From CAZAYY01 sp964489525 (GTDB taxonomy: Bacteria; Chloroflexota; Anaerolineae; Anaerolineales; JABWBV01), in NCBI GenBank assembly GCA_964489525.1, contig CAZAYY010000009.1, forward strand, positions 93,414-157,413: a stretch of 64,000 bases of DNA, in the 5' to 3' direction. A model generated the notes under the pieces. That model was not told the origin of the DNA and made no database searches. It worked only from the letters and a program-made list of their open reading frames with translations. Shown piece by piece: positions 49,778 to 58,845 of this stretch (the first letter of the stretch is position 1; each line of letters starts with the position of its first letter). The position numbers and the translations under genes are program-made.

Positions 49778-50953
49778 ATGCTCTCTTCATACAGCTTGTA
49801 TATCCACATTCCGTTTTGCCGGCATCGCTGTGCCTACTGTGATTTTAATACGTATGCGGGCATGGATAACCTGGTAGAGCCCTATACCGAGGCGCTCTGT
49901 CGCGAGATTGCGCTGGCCAGCGCTGCCGGGACAACCTTGCCCGTACACACCCTGTTTTTTGGCGGTGGAACGCCTTCTCTGCTGTCTACCGACCAGCTTT
50001 CGCGGATCATCGAGACTGTTCACCGTTATTTTCAGGTTTCTTCCAATGTGGAAATTACCCTGGAGGCCAACCCCGGCACAGTCAGCCTGGAATCGCTCCG
50101 TGATATGCGCAGCCTGGGCATTAACCGCTTGAGCATGGGCATGCAGTCTGCTTCGCCGGAAGAACTGCGCCTGTTGGAGCGTACGCACGATTACCTGGAT
50201 GTTGCCAATGCGGTGCGTTGGGCCCGCCTTGCCGGGTTCGACAACCTGAACCTGGACCTGATTTTTGGCCTGCCCTACCAGCGCCTGGAAAGCTGGCAGC
50301 GTTCGGTAGACCTGGCGCTGGCTCTTCAGCCCGAACACCTCTCTCTATACTCGCTGATTCTAGAACACGGCACGCCGATGAACGCCTGGGTGGAGCGCGG
50401 CTTGTTAAATGCACCCGATGAAGACGCGGCTGCCGAAATGTACGAGTGGACGATTGCCAGCCTGCCAGCGTTGGGCTATGAGCAGTACGAAATTTCCAAT
50501 TGGGCCAGGCGTGTTCCTGGTAAAGGCTTGTTGGCTGCCCGCCACAACCTGCAGTATTGGCGCAACCTGCCATACCTGGGGCTGGGAGCGGGTGCCCATG
50601 GCTGCGCGGCCGGGTTTCGCACTGCCAATGTGCGCGGGCCGGCGGCATATATCAAGCGCTGCCTCGAAGGACCGCCTCGCGAGTTTCCTCAAACCCCGGC
50701 CACCGTTAACGCCCATCCCGTAGACAGGCGGGGTGAAATGCAAGAGACCATGATGGTTGGCCTGCGCCTGACCCAGGAGGGGGTTTCCAATGCTGCATTT
50801 CGCCAACGCTTTGGCCAGGATATTGCCGGGGTTTTTCCCGGAGAGGTTGCTCCTTTGCTGGCCAAGGGCCTGATCGAATGGGTTGGCGATGCGCTGCGCC
50901 TTACGGCACGCGGCGTTTTGCTGGGCAACCAGGTTTTCATGGAGTTTGTGTAA
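49778..50953 (+). CDS. hemW: Radical SAM heme chaperone HemW
   Basis: 391 residues. The radical SAM cluster motif C14-x3-C18-x2-C21 is in YIHIPFCRHRCAYCDF. GGGTPSLL, EANPGTVSLESL, RLSMGMQSASPEELRLLERTH and the later HNLQYWRNLPYLGLGAGAHG follow the HemW pattern. HemW delivers heme to respiratory enzymes; it lacks the extra N-terminal part of true HemN oxygen-independent coproporphyrinogen oxidase. Promoter and ATG indicate a leaderless message. Confidence 0.9.
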   Translation: MLSSYSLYIHIPFCRHRCAYCDFNTYAGMDNLVEPYTEALCREIALASAAGTTLPVHTLFFGGGTPSLLSTDQLSRIIETVHRYFQVSSNVEITLEANPGTVSLESLRDMRSLGINRLSMGMQSASPEELRLLERTHDYLDVANAVRWARLAGFDNLNLDLIFGLPYQRLESWQRSVDLALALQPEHLSLYSLILEHGTPMNAWVERGLLNAPDEDAAAEMYEWTIASLPALGYEQYEISNWARRVPGKGLLAARHNLQYWRNLPYLGLGAGAHGCAAGFRTANVRGPAAYIKRCLEGPPREFPQTPATVNAHPVDRRGEMQETMMVGLRLTQEGVSNAAFRQRFGQDIAGVFPGEVAPLLAKGLIEWVGDALRLTARGVLLGNQVFMEFV

Positions 50954-51040
50954 TTTTGTCGTAGTTGTCCACCCGTCTGTTTTCTCCCCGCCCCAAAAGG
51001 TGCACGCAATTGTTGTTAGAGCCGCAGGTGCTAAACTTCC

Positions 51041-51099
51041 AACTCAGTCCCCCACCCCTCCCCAAAGCCAGGGGTGGGGGACTGAGTTGTTCCTTTTTT
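51041..51099. terminator. 19-bp palindrome, C/G-rich repeat family, between hemW and prenyl synthase
   Basis: AACTCAGTCCCCCACCCCT (51041-51059) pairs perfectly with 51070-51088, 10-base loop, then CCTTTTTTG. It serves hemW as a terminator and, from the other side, the convergent prenyl synthase. Confidence 0.8.
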
Positions 51100-51104
51100 G
51101 TTGC

Positions 51105-52118
51105 TTATGCCTGGCGTTGGAGCAGCAGCCCGGCCAGTTCGCGCAGTGCCAGCCCAGCTTCGCCTTGAGGTTGGGCTTCATCCAGCGCTTGCAATGCCAG
51201 GGCTGTCAGCCTGGCTGCCTCGTTTTTGGTATAGTCGAGCGCTCCTTCAGAGGCCAGCAGTGCGGCCGCTTCTGGAACATCTTCCACCCGAATGGGCCCT
51301 TCTGCCCAGCGCCGGGCAAAAGCACCCTGTTTGGCCAGGCCAAACAGCACGGGCAGCGATTTTTTCCCTTCCACCAGGTCGCTTTCTGCGGATTTGCCCG
51401 TTTGGGCAGCATCGCCCCAGATGCCCAGGTAGTCATCCAACACCTGGAATGCCAGCCCCAGCCCCCGGCCAAATTCCCGGTACGCCTGGCGCACTTTTGG
51501 GCTGGCGTTGGCGGTCAAAGCGCCCAGTTCTGCGCATCCTGCCAGCAGCGCGGCGGTTTTGCCCCCAATCATGGGCCAATATTCTTCTGGTTGAATTTCC
51601 AGGCGGGTTTCAAAAGCAATATCCAGGTGCTGTCCCTGGGTCAGGTGCAGGCAGGTGTCCTGGAAGATGCCTTGTGCTTCCAAGGCAAGGGCAGGGGAGA
51701 GGGTTTGCTGCAGCCGCTGCATGCCCATAAAAGCCAGGGTGAAGAGCGTGTCCCCGGTATTGATGGCTTGTGGAATTCCCCAATGGTTCCAAAGGGTTGG
51801 CCTTCCCCGGCGCAGCGGGCTGTTGTCTTCGATGTCGTCATGAATTAAAGAAAAATTGTGCAGCAGCTCCACAGCAGAAGCGGCGGGAACGGCTGTTTGC
51901 CAACTGCCGCCTGCAGCTGCGTTCACCAGGCAAACCAGTATGGGCCGGATCCGTTTTCCCTGGGCTTTTGGCCCTGAGCCTTCCCCTTCCCAACCCATAT
52001 GATACGCCAACATATAGGCCAATTTGGGTGTGCCCCGCTGTCCTGCCAGGGCAACCACGTCCTGCATTTCTTTTTCGACGACTGGAACGATTTTTTCGAA
52101 AAAAGTACTTAATGGCAT
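51105..52118 (-). CDS. Polyprenyl (short-chain isoprenyl) diphosphate synthase
   Basis: 337 residues. First Asp-rich motif in LIHDDIEDNSPLRRGRPTLW (DDxxD) and second in FQVLDDYLGIWGD, where the third Asp is replaced as in many actinobacterial/chloroflexote enzymes. Residues before the first motif (VELLHNF) include no obvious bulky block, so chain length cannot be fixed; farnesyl or geranylgeranyl diphosphate is likely. It extends the IPP made by the mevalonate route. The ATG at 52118 has CAGG upstream; the frame continues upstream without family support. Confidence 0.88.
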   Translation of the reverse strand: MPLSTFFEKIVPVVEKEMQDVVALAGQRGTPKLAYMLAYHMGWEGEGSGPKAQGKRIRPILVCLVNAAAGGSWQTAVPAASAVELLHNFSLIHDDIEDNSPLRRGRPTLWNHWGIPQAINTGDTLFTLAFMGMQRLQQTLSPALALEAQGIFQDTCLHLTQGQHLDIAFETRLEIQPEEYWPMIGGKTAALLAGCAELGALTANASPKVRQAYREFGRGLGLAFQVLDDYLGIWGDAAQTGKSAESDLVEGKKSLPVLFGLAKQGAFARRWAEGPIRVEDVPEAAALLASEGALDYTKNEAARLTALALQALDEAQPQGEAGLALRELAGLLLQRQA

Positions 52119-52314
52119 GCTATAACCTGTGTTCTTATTGTCACGTTTCACCTGGCTTTTGAGGTGGGTGCGTAGTGATGTCTAATGGGTTGATGAGAAA
52201 CATCATATCATAATTTCATATGCTCTCCATATGTACTTCACAATTTATCCATATCTGCATGTTAAACTTTGTACAATAATAAATTACATCCTCGCAACAA
52301 AGGTGACAAAGCAC

Positions 52315-52935
52315 ATGAAAGAAAACCGCACAATTTCAAAACAAACCCTGAATAACTGGTGGATCGACCTGGGCTTATTCCTGGGTGCGTTGGCTGCCAT
52401 GCTGTCTGGCGTATATTTCCTCTATTTGCCAGAAGGCGGCTACATGGGAGGGCGCAACCCAACCTATGGGATTGAGATTTTATTTGAGCGCCACACCTGG
52501 GAAGATATTCACATGTGGGGTGGAATTGCCATGATTGCAATTGCCCTGGTTCACCTCGTGATTCATTGGTCCTGGGTGGTGAGCATGACTCGTCGGATGT
52601 GGAGCGAACTGCGCGGCAAAGGCAGCAGCTTAAACGCTCGCGGCCGTTGGAATTTAGTATTGAATACGGTGGTTGCCATTTCGTTTTTCATCGCAGCCCT
52701 GAGCGGCTTGTATTTCCTCTTTGCGCCGGGTGGACGCGGGGTGGCAGATCCAATGTGGCTCTTTACCCGCACTGCCTGGGATCTCATCCATACCTGGGCA
52801 GGGGTTGTGCTCACCGGGGCAGCTGTAATTCACTTTGCCATCCATTGGGCCTGGGCGGTCAAAGTTACCGGAAAAGTGGTCGGGTGGGTCCTTGCCCTGC
52901 GGCTTCTGGCCCGAACCACAAACCTGGTCCAGTAG
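52315..52935 (+). CDS. DUF4405 four-helix membrane protein, probable heme-b binder
   Basis: 206 residues with an internal duplication: each half has a helix pair ending in a His-rich motif (WEDIHMWGGIAMIAIALVHLVIHW and WDLIHTWAGVVLTGAAVIHFAIHW, each split by a short turn). The paired histidines fit two b-type hemes as in cytochrome b561-like DUF4405 proteins. It may pass electrons across the membrane. AAGGTGA precedes the ATG at 52315 and a TACAAT lies at 52272-52277. The secreted ferritin-like gene begins 29 bases later. Confidence 0.75.
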   Translation: MKENRTISKQTLNNWWIDLGLFLGALAAMLSGVYFLYLPEGGYMGGRNPTYGIEILFERHTWEDIHMWGGIAMIAIALVHLVIHWSWVVSMTRRMWSELRGKGSSLNARGRWNLVLNTVVAISFFIAALSGLYFLFAPGGRGVADPMWLFTRTAWDLIHTWAGVVLTGAAVIHFAIHWAWAVKVTGKVVGWVLALRLLARTTNLVQ

Positions 52936-52964
52936 TTTGTAGTTTTCAATATAAGGAGAAAACC

Positions 52965-53825
52965 ATGTTTAAAAAAGCGTTTACCATTCTCGCCTTTACA
53001 GGCATTCTGGGTGTGTTGGTTTTTGGTGGAATCAACCGCACCCTGGCAAAATCTGGCAGCCAGGAAACCGGCTCCGGAAACACCTCTCACCAGTCGGAAA
53101 CTGGCTCCGGAAACACCTCTAACCAGGGTGAAACCGCCCAGGGCACAACAGGCCAGGGAGAGCAAAACCAACAGCAAAACGCGGCTTTGGGAAGCCAGGC
53201 AGTTCAAGGCGACCCCAACCACACCCATGAAGCCGAAGCAGCCTTACCTCCGGCCGACCCAGATGGCCTGACGGAAGATGAAATTGCTGGTCTTGTGTTT
53301 ATGCGCGAAGAAGAAAAGTTGGCCAGGGATGTTTACCTTGCCATGTACAGCCTTTGGAATCAGCCTGTTTTTCAAAACATTGCCAGCAGTGAACAGAGCC
53401 ACATGGACGCCATTCTGACCTTGCTCAACCGCTACGGCATTCCCGACCCGGCCAGCCCGGAAGTGGGTGTGTTCAACAATCACGAATTGCAGGATCTCTA
53501 CACCAACCTGGTTGCCTGGGGCGATGATTCTTTGATAGACGCCCTTTTGGTTGGCGGTGCCATTGAGGAAATTGACATTCTGGATATCCAGGCGCTGATG
53601 GATGCCACAGATAAGGTGGACATTATTCAGGTGTATCAAAGCCTGCTGGATGGCTCTGAAAACCACCTGCGGGCTTTTGTCAGCCAGTATGAAAAGAAAT
53701 CTGGCGAGACCTATGTCCCTCAATACCTGGATATGGAGGTTTACCTGGCCATCATTAATGCGGACAGCGACAGCGGACAGGGCGGTGGCAACCGCAACAA
53801 CCGGGGCTCCCAAACCGCTCCGTAA
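52965..53825 (+). CDS. Secreted DUF2202 ferritin-like protein
   Basis: 286 residues. N-terminal signal sequence (FKKAFTILAFTGILGVLVFGG), a Gln/Gly/Thr/Ser-rich spacer with an 11-residue tandem repeat (ETGSGNTSHQS, ETGSGNTSNQG), then the DUF2202 domain: FMREEEKLARDVYLAMY, ASSEQSHMDAILTLL, NNHELQDLYTNLV and GSENHLRAFV. Glu and His in these helices could hold a di-metal site. Role unknown. AAGGAGAA precedes the ATG at 52965. Cotranscribed with the DUF4405 gene. Confidence 0.82.
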   Translation: MFKKAFTILAFTGILGVLVFGGINRTLAKSGSQETGSGNTSHQSETGSGNTSNQGETAQGTTGQGEQNQQQNAALGSQAVQGDPNHTHEAEAALPPADPDGLTEDEIAGLVFMREEEKLARDVYLAMYSLWNQPVFQNIASSEQSHMDAILTLLNRYGIPDPASPEVGVFNNHELQDLYTNLVAWGDDSLIDALLVGGAIEEIDILDIQALMDATDKVDIIQVYQSLLDGSENHLRAFVSQYEKKSGETYVPQYLDMEVYLAIINADSDSGQGGGNRNNRGSQTAP

Positions 53826-53856
53826 ACCCTGGTTGCTTCAGGTAAGCAGGGCAAAA

Positions 53857-53888
53857 AAGCACCCGGTGGGGTAACCCGCCGGGTGCTT
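53857..53888. terminator. Bidirectional terminator between DUF2202 and livM
   Basis: AAGCACCCGG (53857-53866) with CCGGGTGCTT (53879-53888) and an inner GGG/CCC. A-run on the left and later T-run on the right suit both convergent transcripts. Confidence 0.85.
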
Positions 53889-53938
53889 GTATAAAAAAAG
53901 TTTTTTGTTTCGCGAAGGTATTTACTCTTGCAATTCCG

Positions 53939-54949
53939 TTATTCCCAATCTAAAAACTTAGGCAGGCGGTTAGATTCTTTGAGGCTGCCAATAATTCCTG
54001 ATGGGAAAAAGAGCAGCACAGCCATCATAATCAACCCGGTTGCAACGATGTTAAGAGAGGTAGAGCCAAAGGTTGCCACGAAATATTCATTGATGAAAAT
54101 CAACAGGACTGCTCCAATGACAGGCCCTACCACGGTCCCTTTCCCACCGACAATTGCCATCAGCACCACGGTGGCCGCGATGGTGATGTTCAAGAAAAGG
54201 GACGGGCGCAGGTAGGTCAGGTAATACCCCCAAAGCGACCCCACCATGCCCACAAAGGCCCCGCTGAGTGCGAATGCCAGGATTTTGTACAGGTTGGTCG
54301 GGATGCCTGCCGATTCGGCTTTGATTTCGTCTTGGGAAATTGCGCGCAGCCCCAGGCCAAATTTGGAATGACGGATGATGTAGGATAGGATTACCGCTCC
54401 GGCAGCAAGCACCAACATGCCGTAATAATAGGGCAGTTTGGCGGTATCGGCGGGTAGGCCAATCAGAGATAAGCTCAGCCCATTGGCGCCACCTGCAGCC
54501 TTCCATTTGTCTAACAGCAGGCTGGCAAGCATCACCATGGCGATTGTGGTGATGATGAACGACGGGCCGCGTGTGCGTAATGATATCAAACCAACCAAAA
54601 GCCCCAACAAAAAGGCCAGGATACCTGCCAGGGGGGCAGTAATGAACGGAGAAATCCCCATGTTTGCCAGGATCATCCCGGAGGTGTACGCGCCGAGGGC
54701 AAAAAAGACGTTGTGTCCTAAGGAGACATACCCGGTATAGCCGCCAATGATGTTCCAACTCGAAGCCATGGCAATATACATGAACGCATACAGGGCCATG
54801 TGTAACCAGTAATTCATGCCTCCAACGACAAGGTGTAAGACAGGGAATAAGGCCAACCCAACCAGCAAAGCCAGGGCAAAAATATTCCGTGCTTTGGAAG
54901 GTGTTTTTGTGGAGGGCGGAAGGTGTTCGGTGCTGGTATTTTTAAACAT
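53939..54949 (-). CDS. livM: Branched-chain amino acid-type ABC permease LivM
   Basis: 336 residues, about eight to ten helices. SSWNIIGGYTGYVSLGHNVFFALGAYTSG and GGKGTVVGPVIGAVLLI are LivM signatures (short parts quoted: YVSLGH, GGKGTVVGP). It forms the channel with LivH. The ATG at 54949 lies 4 bases after the livH stop; the longer frame overlaps livH. Last gene of the operon. Confidence 0.9.
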   Translation of the reverse strand: MFKNTSTEHLPPSTKTPSKARNIFALALLVGLALFPVLHLVVGGMNYWLHMALYAFMYIAMASSWNIIGGYTGYVSLGHNVFFALGAYTSGMILANMGISPFITAPLAGILAFLLGLLVGLISLRTRGPSFIITTIAMVMLASLLLDKWKAAGGANGLSLSLIGLPADTAKLPYYYGMLVLAAGAVILSYIIRHSKFGLGLRAISQDEIKAESAGIPTNLYKILAFALSGAFVGMVGSLWGYYLTYLRPSLFLNITIAATVVLMAIVGGKGTVVGPVIGAVLLIFINEYFVATFGSTSLNIVATGLIMMAVLLFFPSGIIGSLKESNRLPKFLDWE

Positions 54950-54953
54950 GCGA

Positions 54954-55829
54954 TTAACCCTCCAACTTCTTACCAAAGAGACCTTGCGGGCGAACCAGCA
55001 AGATGACAAAGAGTGCCAGGAAAAAGGTAATGGGTGACCAGATTGGACCAAAATAGAAACTGACGAAAGCCGAAACAACACCCAGGCTGATGGCGCCCAC
55101 CAGAGCGCCTGGCAGGCTGCCCATACCGCCTAATACAATCAAAGACATCAACATCGAAATCCACTCCCAGTGTTTTGCGGGGAAGAATGTGAACAAGAAG
55201 CTGATCAAAGCGCCCGATGCTCCGGCCAACGCAGTGCCGATTCCAAACGTAATTAACGAAGTCCAATCTACATTGACGCCAACGGTTCGGGCTGCTGTCC
55301 GGTTTTGCATGGTCGCCCGGATGGAATAGCCGATGCGTGTGTATTGCAAAAAGGCCCATAAAGCCGCCAGCAAACCGATGCTGGTCAGCGTGGCGTAAAA
55401 TTGACCTTCAGGGAAATATAACGGCCCAAAATTGAGTGCGGCAGTTGCATAGCGCGGGGTGGTGGAACGGTAGATGCCAGAAAAAAAGTAAGACAAAGTT
55501 CCTTCCACCACCAGGCCCAATCCAAAAGTCAGCAGCACCGTTGAATCCACAAAGCGAGAAGAGTCGGCCAGCCTGGAAAAAAGCAGCTTATATACCAGGA
55601 TGCCAAAGAAAAACATGACGGGCATGGTGACTAACACAGAAAGAATGGGGTCAAATTGAAATACCTGGAACAAGCCGTATGTAATATAGGCTGCAATGAT
55701 GATAAAAGCAGCGTGTGCCAGGTTGACAATCCGCATGACGCCAAAGATAAGCGTCAATCCGGAAGACATCAGTGCATACACACCGCCGAGGCTCAAACCT
55801 AATATGAGAATCTGGATAAATTGCAACAT
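54954..55829 (-). CDS. livH: Branched-chain amino acid-type ABC permease LivH
   Basis: 291 residues, LivH family: GGVYALMSSGLTLIFGVMRIVNLAH at the N-terminus (key parts YALMSSGLTLIFG, NLAHAAF), RATMQNRTAARTVGV and GGMGSLPGALVGA. Pairs with LivM. It starts 13 bases after the livF stop. Confidence 0.92.
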   Translation of the reverse strand: MLQFIQILILGLSLGGVYALMSSGLTLIFGVMRIVNLAHAAFIIIAAYITYGLFQVFQFDPILSVLVTMPVMFFFGILVYKLLFSRLADSSRFVDSTVLLTFGLGLVVEGTLSYFFSGIYRSTTPRYATAALNFGPLYFPEGQFYATLTSIGLLAALWAFLQYTRIGYSIRATMQNRTAARTVGVNVDWTSLITFGIGTALAGASGALISFLFTFFPAKHWEWISMLMSLIVLGGMGSLPGALVGAISLGVVSAFVSFYFGPIWSPITFFLALFVILLVRPQGLFGKKLEG

Positions 55830-55842
55830 AACAGCTTATCCT

Positions 55843-56571
55843 TTATGCCTGTTTGCGCCGCCCCAGGTAAAGTTCCTGGATGCGTGGGTCTGATAAAATT
55901 GTGGTGGCCGGTCCCTCGAAAGAGTTAGTTCCAAGATCTAACACCACCCCCCAATCGGCTGTTTCAAGACCGAGGCGTGCATTTTGTTCCACGAGGAGAA
56001 TGGTAAGGCCAGCTGCTTGTAAAGTTTGAATACTATCAAAAATCTGGCGAGCCACCATCGGCGCCAGGCCGAGTGAAGGCTCATCCAGCATGATTAATTC
56101 CGGTTTTAGAATCATCATCCGCCCGATGGCCAACATTTGTTGTTGGCCCCCGGAAAGCGTTTTGGCCGATTGTCCGCGGCGTTCCTTGAGGATGGGGAAC
56201 ATTTCATACACTTCGTCAATGCGCATCTCGATGAGTTTATTGTCGCCCAGAACATAGCCGCCCATAATCAGGTTTTCGCGCACGGTCATGTCTGGAAACA
56301 GGCTGCGGTCTTGCGGTACAAAGCACAAACCCATGCGCAAAATCTGGTCCGTGCGTAAATTCGAGATCAAATCCCCTTTATACTTAATCGTCCCGGCGCG
56401 CGGCCTGAGCAAGCCGGAAATTGCCTTAAGCAGCGTGGACTTACCTGCACCGTTTGGTCCGATGATGCAGTAAGTTTGCCCGGTTTGCACTTCAAGGGAT
56501 ATTTTGCGAAGAATATCTGGCCCGTTGGGGTACCCTGCGGTAACTTCGTGTACAGAAAGAATGGTAGACAT
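55843..56571 (-). CDS. livF: Branched-chain amino acid-type ABC ATPase LivF
   Basis: 242 residues. Walker A GPNGAGKSTLLKAI, LivF-type RMGLCFVPQDRSLFPDMTVREN, signature LSGGQQQMLAIGR, Walker B LIMLDEPSLGLAP. The ATG (56571) shares its A with the livG stop (TGATG), a coupled junction. Confidence 0.94.
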   Translation of the reverse strand: MSTILSVHEVTAGYPNGPDILRKISLEVQTGQTYCIIGPNGAGKSTLLKAISGLLRPRAGTIKYKGDLISNLRTDQILRMGLCFVPQDRSLFPDMTVRENLIMGGYVLGDNKLIEMRIDEVYEMFPILKERRGQSAKTLSGGQQQMLAIGRMMILKPELIMLDEPSLGLAPMVARQIFDSIQTLQAAGLTILLVEQNARLGLETADWGVVLDLGTNSFEGPATTILSDPRIQELYLGRRKQA

Positions 56572-57305
56572 CAGTTCACCCCCAGGTAGGCTTCCAACAC
56601 TTGGTGGTTCTGTTGAATTGCGTTCGGGGCGCCGGTGGCCAACACTGTTCCATAGGCCATGCAGATAACCGGGTTGCATACTTTCATCACCATATCCATA
56701 TTGTGCTCCACGATCAGGAAGGTGATTCCTAATTTGTTCAATTCGAAGATGCGATCTATGATGGTTTCCAACAGTGTGGGGTTAACCCCGCCTGCAGGTT
56801 CATCCAACATGATCATTTTGGGATTTGACATCATGACTGCCGTCAATTCCATCAGTTTTTTTTGGCCGTACGAGAGGTTCTTAGCTTTCAATTCGGCCAG
56901 GTGGGCGATGCCGACAAAATCCAGCAGAGACATCGCCCGATCGCGCTCTGTTTTGCCTACAGCATTCCGGAGCAAATCGCCAATTCCATGCACGGGTGAA
57001 TGGACGACGATGTTTTCCAGTACGCTCATTTCAGATAGGTCGCGAGTGATTTGGAATGTACGGCTGATGCCGCTGCGAGTAATGCGGTGAGGTTTCCAAT
57101 GGGTAATATCATGCCCATCGAAAATAATTTTTCCCGAATCCGGTGGGATTACGCCGCTAATCAGGTTGAATGCGGTGGTTTTTCCAGCGCCATTGGGGCC
57201 AATCAGCCCGGTAATACTGCCTTTTTCTACGATGAATGAGCAGTCGTTTACGGCTGTGATGCCCCCAAAACGTTTTACCAATTGGTGCACTTCTAAAAAT
57301 GCCAT
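56571..57305 (-). CDS. livG: Branched-chain amino acid-type ABC ATPase LivG
   Basis: 244 residues. Walker A GPNGAGKTTAFNLISG, RSGISRTFQITRDLSEMSV, signature variant LSYGQKKLMEL (as usual in LivG), Walker B MIMLDEPAGGVNP. The ATG at 57305 gives the family N-terminus MAFLEVHQLVKRFGG; upstream bases form the hairpin at 57340-57370. Confidence 0.94.
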   Translation of the reverse strand: MAFLEVHQLVKRFGGITAVNDCSFIVEKGSITGLIGPNGAGKTTAFNLISGVIPPDSGKIIFDGHDITHWKPHRITRSGISRTFQITRDLSEMSVLENIVVHSPVHGIGDLLRNAVGKTERDRAMSLLDFVGIAHLAELKAKNLSYGQKKLMELTAVMMSNPKMIMLDEPAGGVNPTLLETIIDRIFELNKLGITFLIVEHNMDMVMKVCNPVICMAYGTVLATGAPNAIQQNHQVLEAYLGVN

Positions 57306-57339
57306 AAGGTATCCTGTGGAGGGTGTGCCTGGGATGGAC

Positions 57340-57370
57340 TGGGTGCAGGTACATTTCGCACCTGCACCCA
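57340..57370. other. Stem-loop between livK and livG
   Basis: TGGGTGCAGGT (57340-57350) and ACCTGCACCCA (57360-57370), 11-bp perfect stem, 9-base loop, no T-run on the minus strand. It may protect the livK message end so that the binding protein outnumbers the transporter. Confidence 0.6.
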
Positions 57371-57387
57371 ATCATAAAAAGAGAGGT

Positions 57388-58716
57388 TTACCAGTTTGGT
57401 TTGGGGAATACGAGTTCTTCCACACCTGGGAAGGCGCCCTGGGGATAGACAAATTCCAGGTTGCCCTCTTGCCACTGAACCATAATGAAGGGTTTGTTTA
57501 CAGGCAGGCCGCGTTCATCCCACCAGAAATCGCCCAGGATCGTGCGTACAGGCTCACTTTCAGAACGGGAAGCCAGCCAGTCGCGCAGAACGGTGTTGTC
57601 CGTCGAATTGGTAGCGCGAACGGCTTGTTCCATGCCCTGGCAGAGTGCAAATGGAATGGCTTCATCTTCATCAGCAGCGCGTCCATATTTTGCCTGGAAG
57701 GCATCCAGGAAGTTTTGGTTGGTGAATTCTGCGCCGCCTAAAACACCTGTGAAGTTAGCCAGGGGGTGCCATGAGGCATGCACGGTGACGCCGTTAGCTG
57801 CATCACCAAGCTGTTCTTGAAATTCACGCTGTGCTCCCTGGCTCATGAAGACGTACTTGGGTTGGAAATCTACGGTTTGAAGGGCACGAATCAGTTGGAT
57901 GCCTTCATCCGGCGAAGTCAGGCCCGCAAAAAGCATTTCAGCATTGCTGGCTTTGATGGCGTTAGCCAGTGTAATCCAGTCGGAAAAGCCTTGTTCGGGC
58001 CACTGCTCAGTGTAGACCACTTCGATGCCGGCTTCGGCCATGCCGCCTGGGGCCAGGCTGATGGGTTCGGGCAGCCCTTCCACATTGACAGAGCCGCCGG
58101 TCAGACCGTTGACGATCGCGTTGGCGAAGAAATCATCGGCGTGGACTAACGCGGCGGTTTTGGGCAAATCATCTCCCACCAAATCGCGCAGCATCGCAAT
58201 GGGGGAATCGCCAATGTATTCTGCTACGTTGGGTTGGAAGTAGAACAGGTAGTCATAGCCGCGAGCGTAAATTCGTAAAGCCGCTGCAGATGGAATGGGG
58301 TGGACATACTGAGATTGTTCGGTGATAGAAGTTGCCGGGAAGGTAATCAGGCTTGAGAATGAACCGAAGATCAGGTCCACTTTATCCACGTTGATAAACC
58401 GCTCAAATTGGGCAATGGCTGCTTCTGCGTCCGATTGATTATCGCTAACGATTAGCTCAACGGGGCGGCCCAACAAACCACCTTTGTCGTTAATTAAATC
58501 AACACATAATTGGTAACCATCCTGGTGTTTCGTGCCAGGGATTGAAAAAGAGCCAGTCAGCGGCAGTGAAGAGCCGATTCGAATGGGTGTAACTGCCGTA
58601 GGCTGCGCTGGCATTCCGGGTTGGCTTGGTTCTTCTGCTGCCTGGGAATTGCATGCACTGAATACCATGCTGGACAGGATTAGCAGAGCGAGTATCACTA
58701 CAAAGTTTTTTTTCAT
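57388..58716 (-). CDS. LivK-type periplasmic-binding lipoprotein (ABC substrate-binding protein)
   Basis: 442 residues. Lipoprotein signal with FSAC (Cys about residue 21), then the type 1 binding fold: IRIGSSLPLTGSFSIPG, GYQLCVDLINDKGGLLGRPVEL (parts), FGSFSSLITFPA and a C-terminal HASWHPLANF region. Such proteins bind leucine-like amino acids, urea or short amides; the ligand is not fixed by sequence. AGGAG precedes the ATG. First gene of the liv operon. Confidence 0.88.
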   Translation of the reverse strand: MKKNFVVILALLILSSMVFSACNSQAAEEPSQPGMPAQPTAVTPIRIGSSLPLTGSFSIPGTKHQDGYQLCVDLINDKGGLLGRPVELIVSDNQSDAEAAIAQFERFINVDKVDLIFGSFSSLITFPATSITEQSQYVHPIPSAAALRIYARGYDYLFYFQPNVAEYIGDSPIAMLRDLVGDDLPKTAALVHADDFFANAIVNGLTGGSVNVEGLPEPISLAPGGMAEAGIEVVYTEQWPEQGFSDWITLANAIKASNAEMLFAGLTSPDEGIQLIRALQTVDFQPKYVFMSQGAQREFQEQLGDAANGVTVHASWHPLANFTGVLGGAEFTNQNFLDAFQAKYGRAADEDEAIPFALCQGMEQAVRATNSTDNTVLRDWLASRSESEPVRTILGDFWWDERGLPVNKPFIMVQWQEGNLEFVYPQGAFPGVEELVFPKPNW

Positions 58717-58845
58717 TACTTCTCTCCTGAAGAATCAAATAAGTGGGGTTATGCTTTTATAGGTTGGATGACAATAAGATTTTTAATTTCCAGTATCACC
58801 TCCAAAGATTCTTGTGCAGTTTCAAGGCAACAGGTTGCTTTTGGG

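Noticed and set aside
53064..53130. Short tandem repeats resembling a CRISPR or minisatellite
   Set aside because: They are two in-frame copies of an 11-codon spacer in the secreted DUF2202 protein; no spacers or further repeats.
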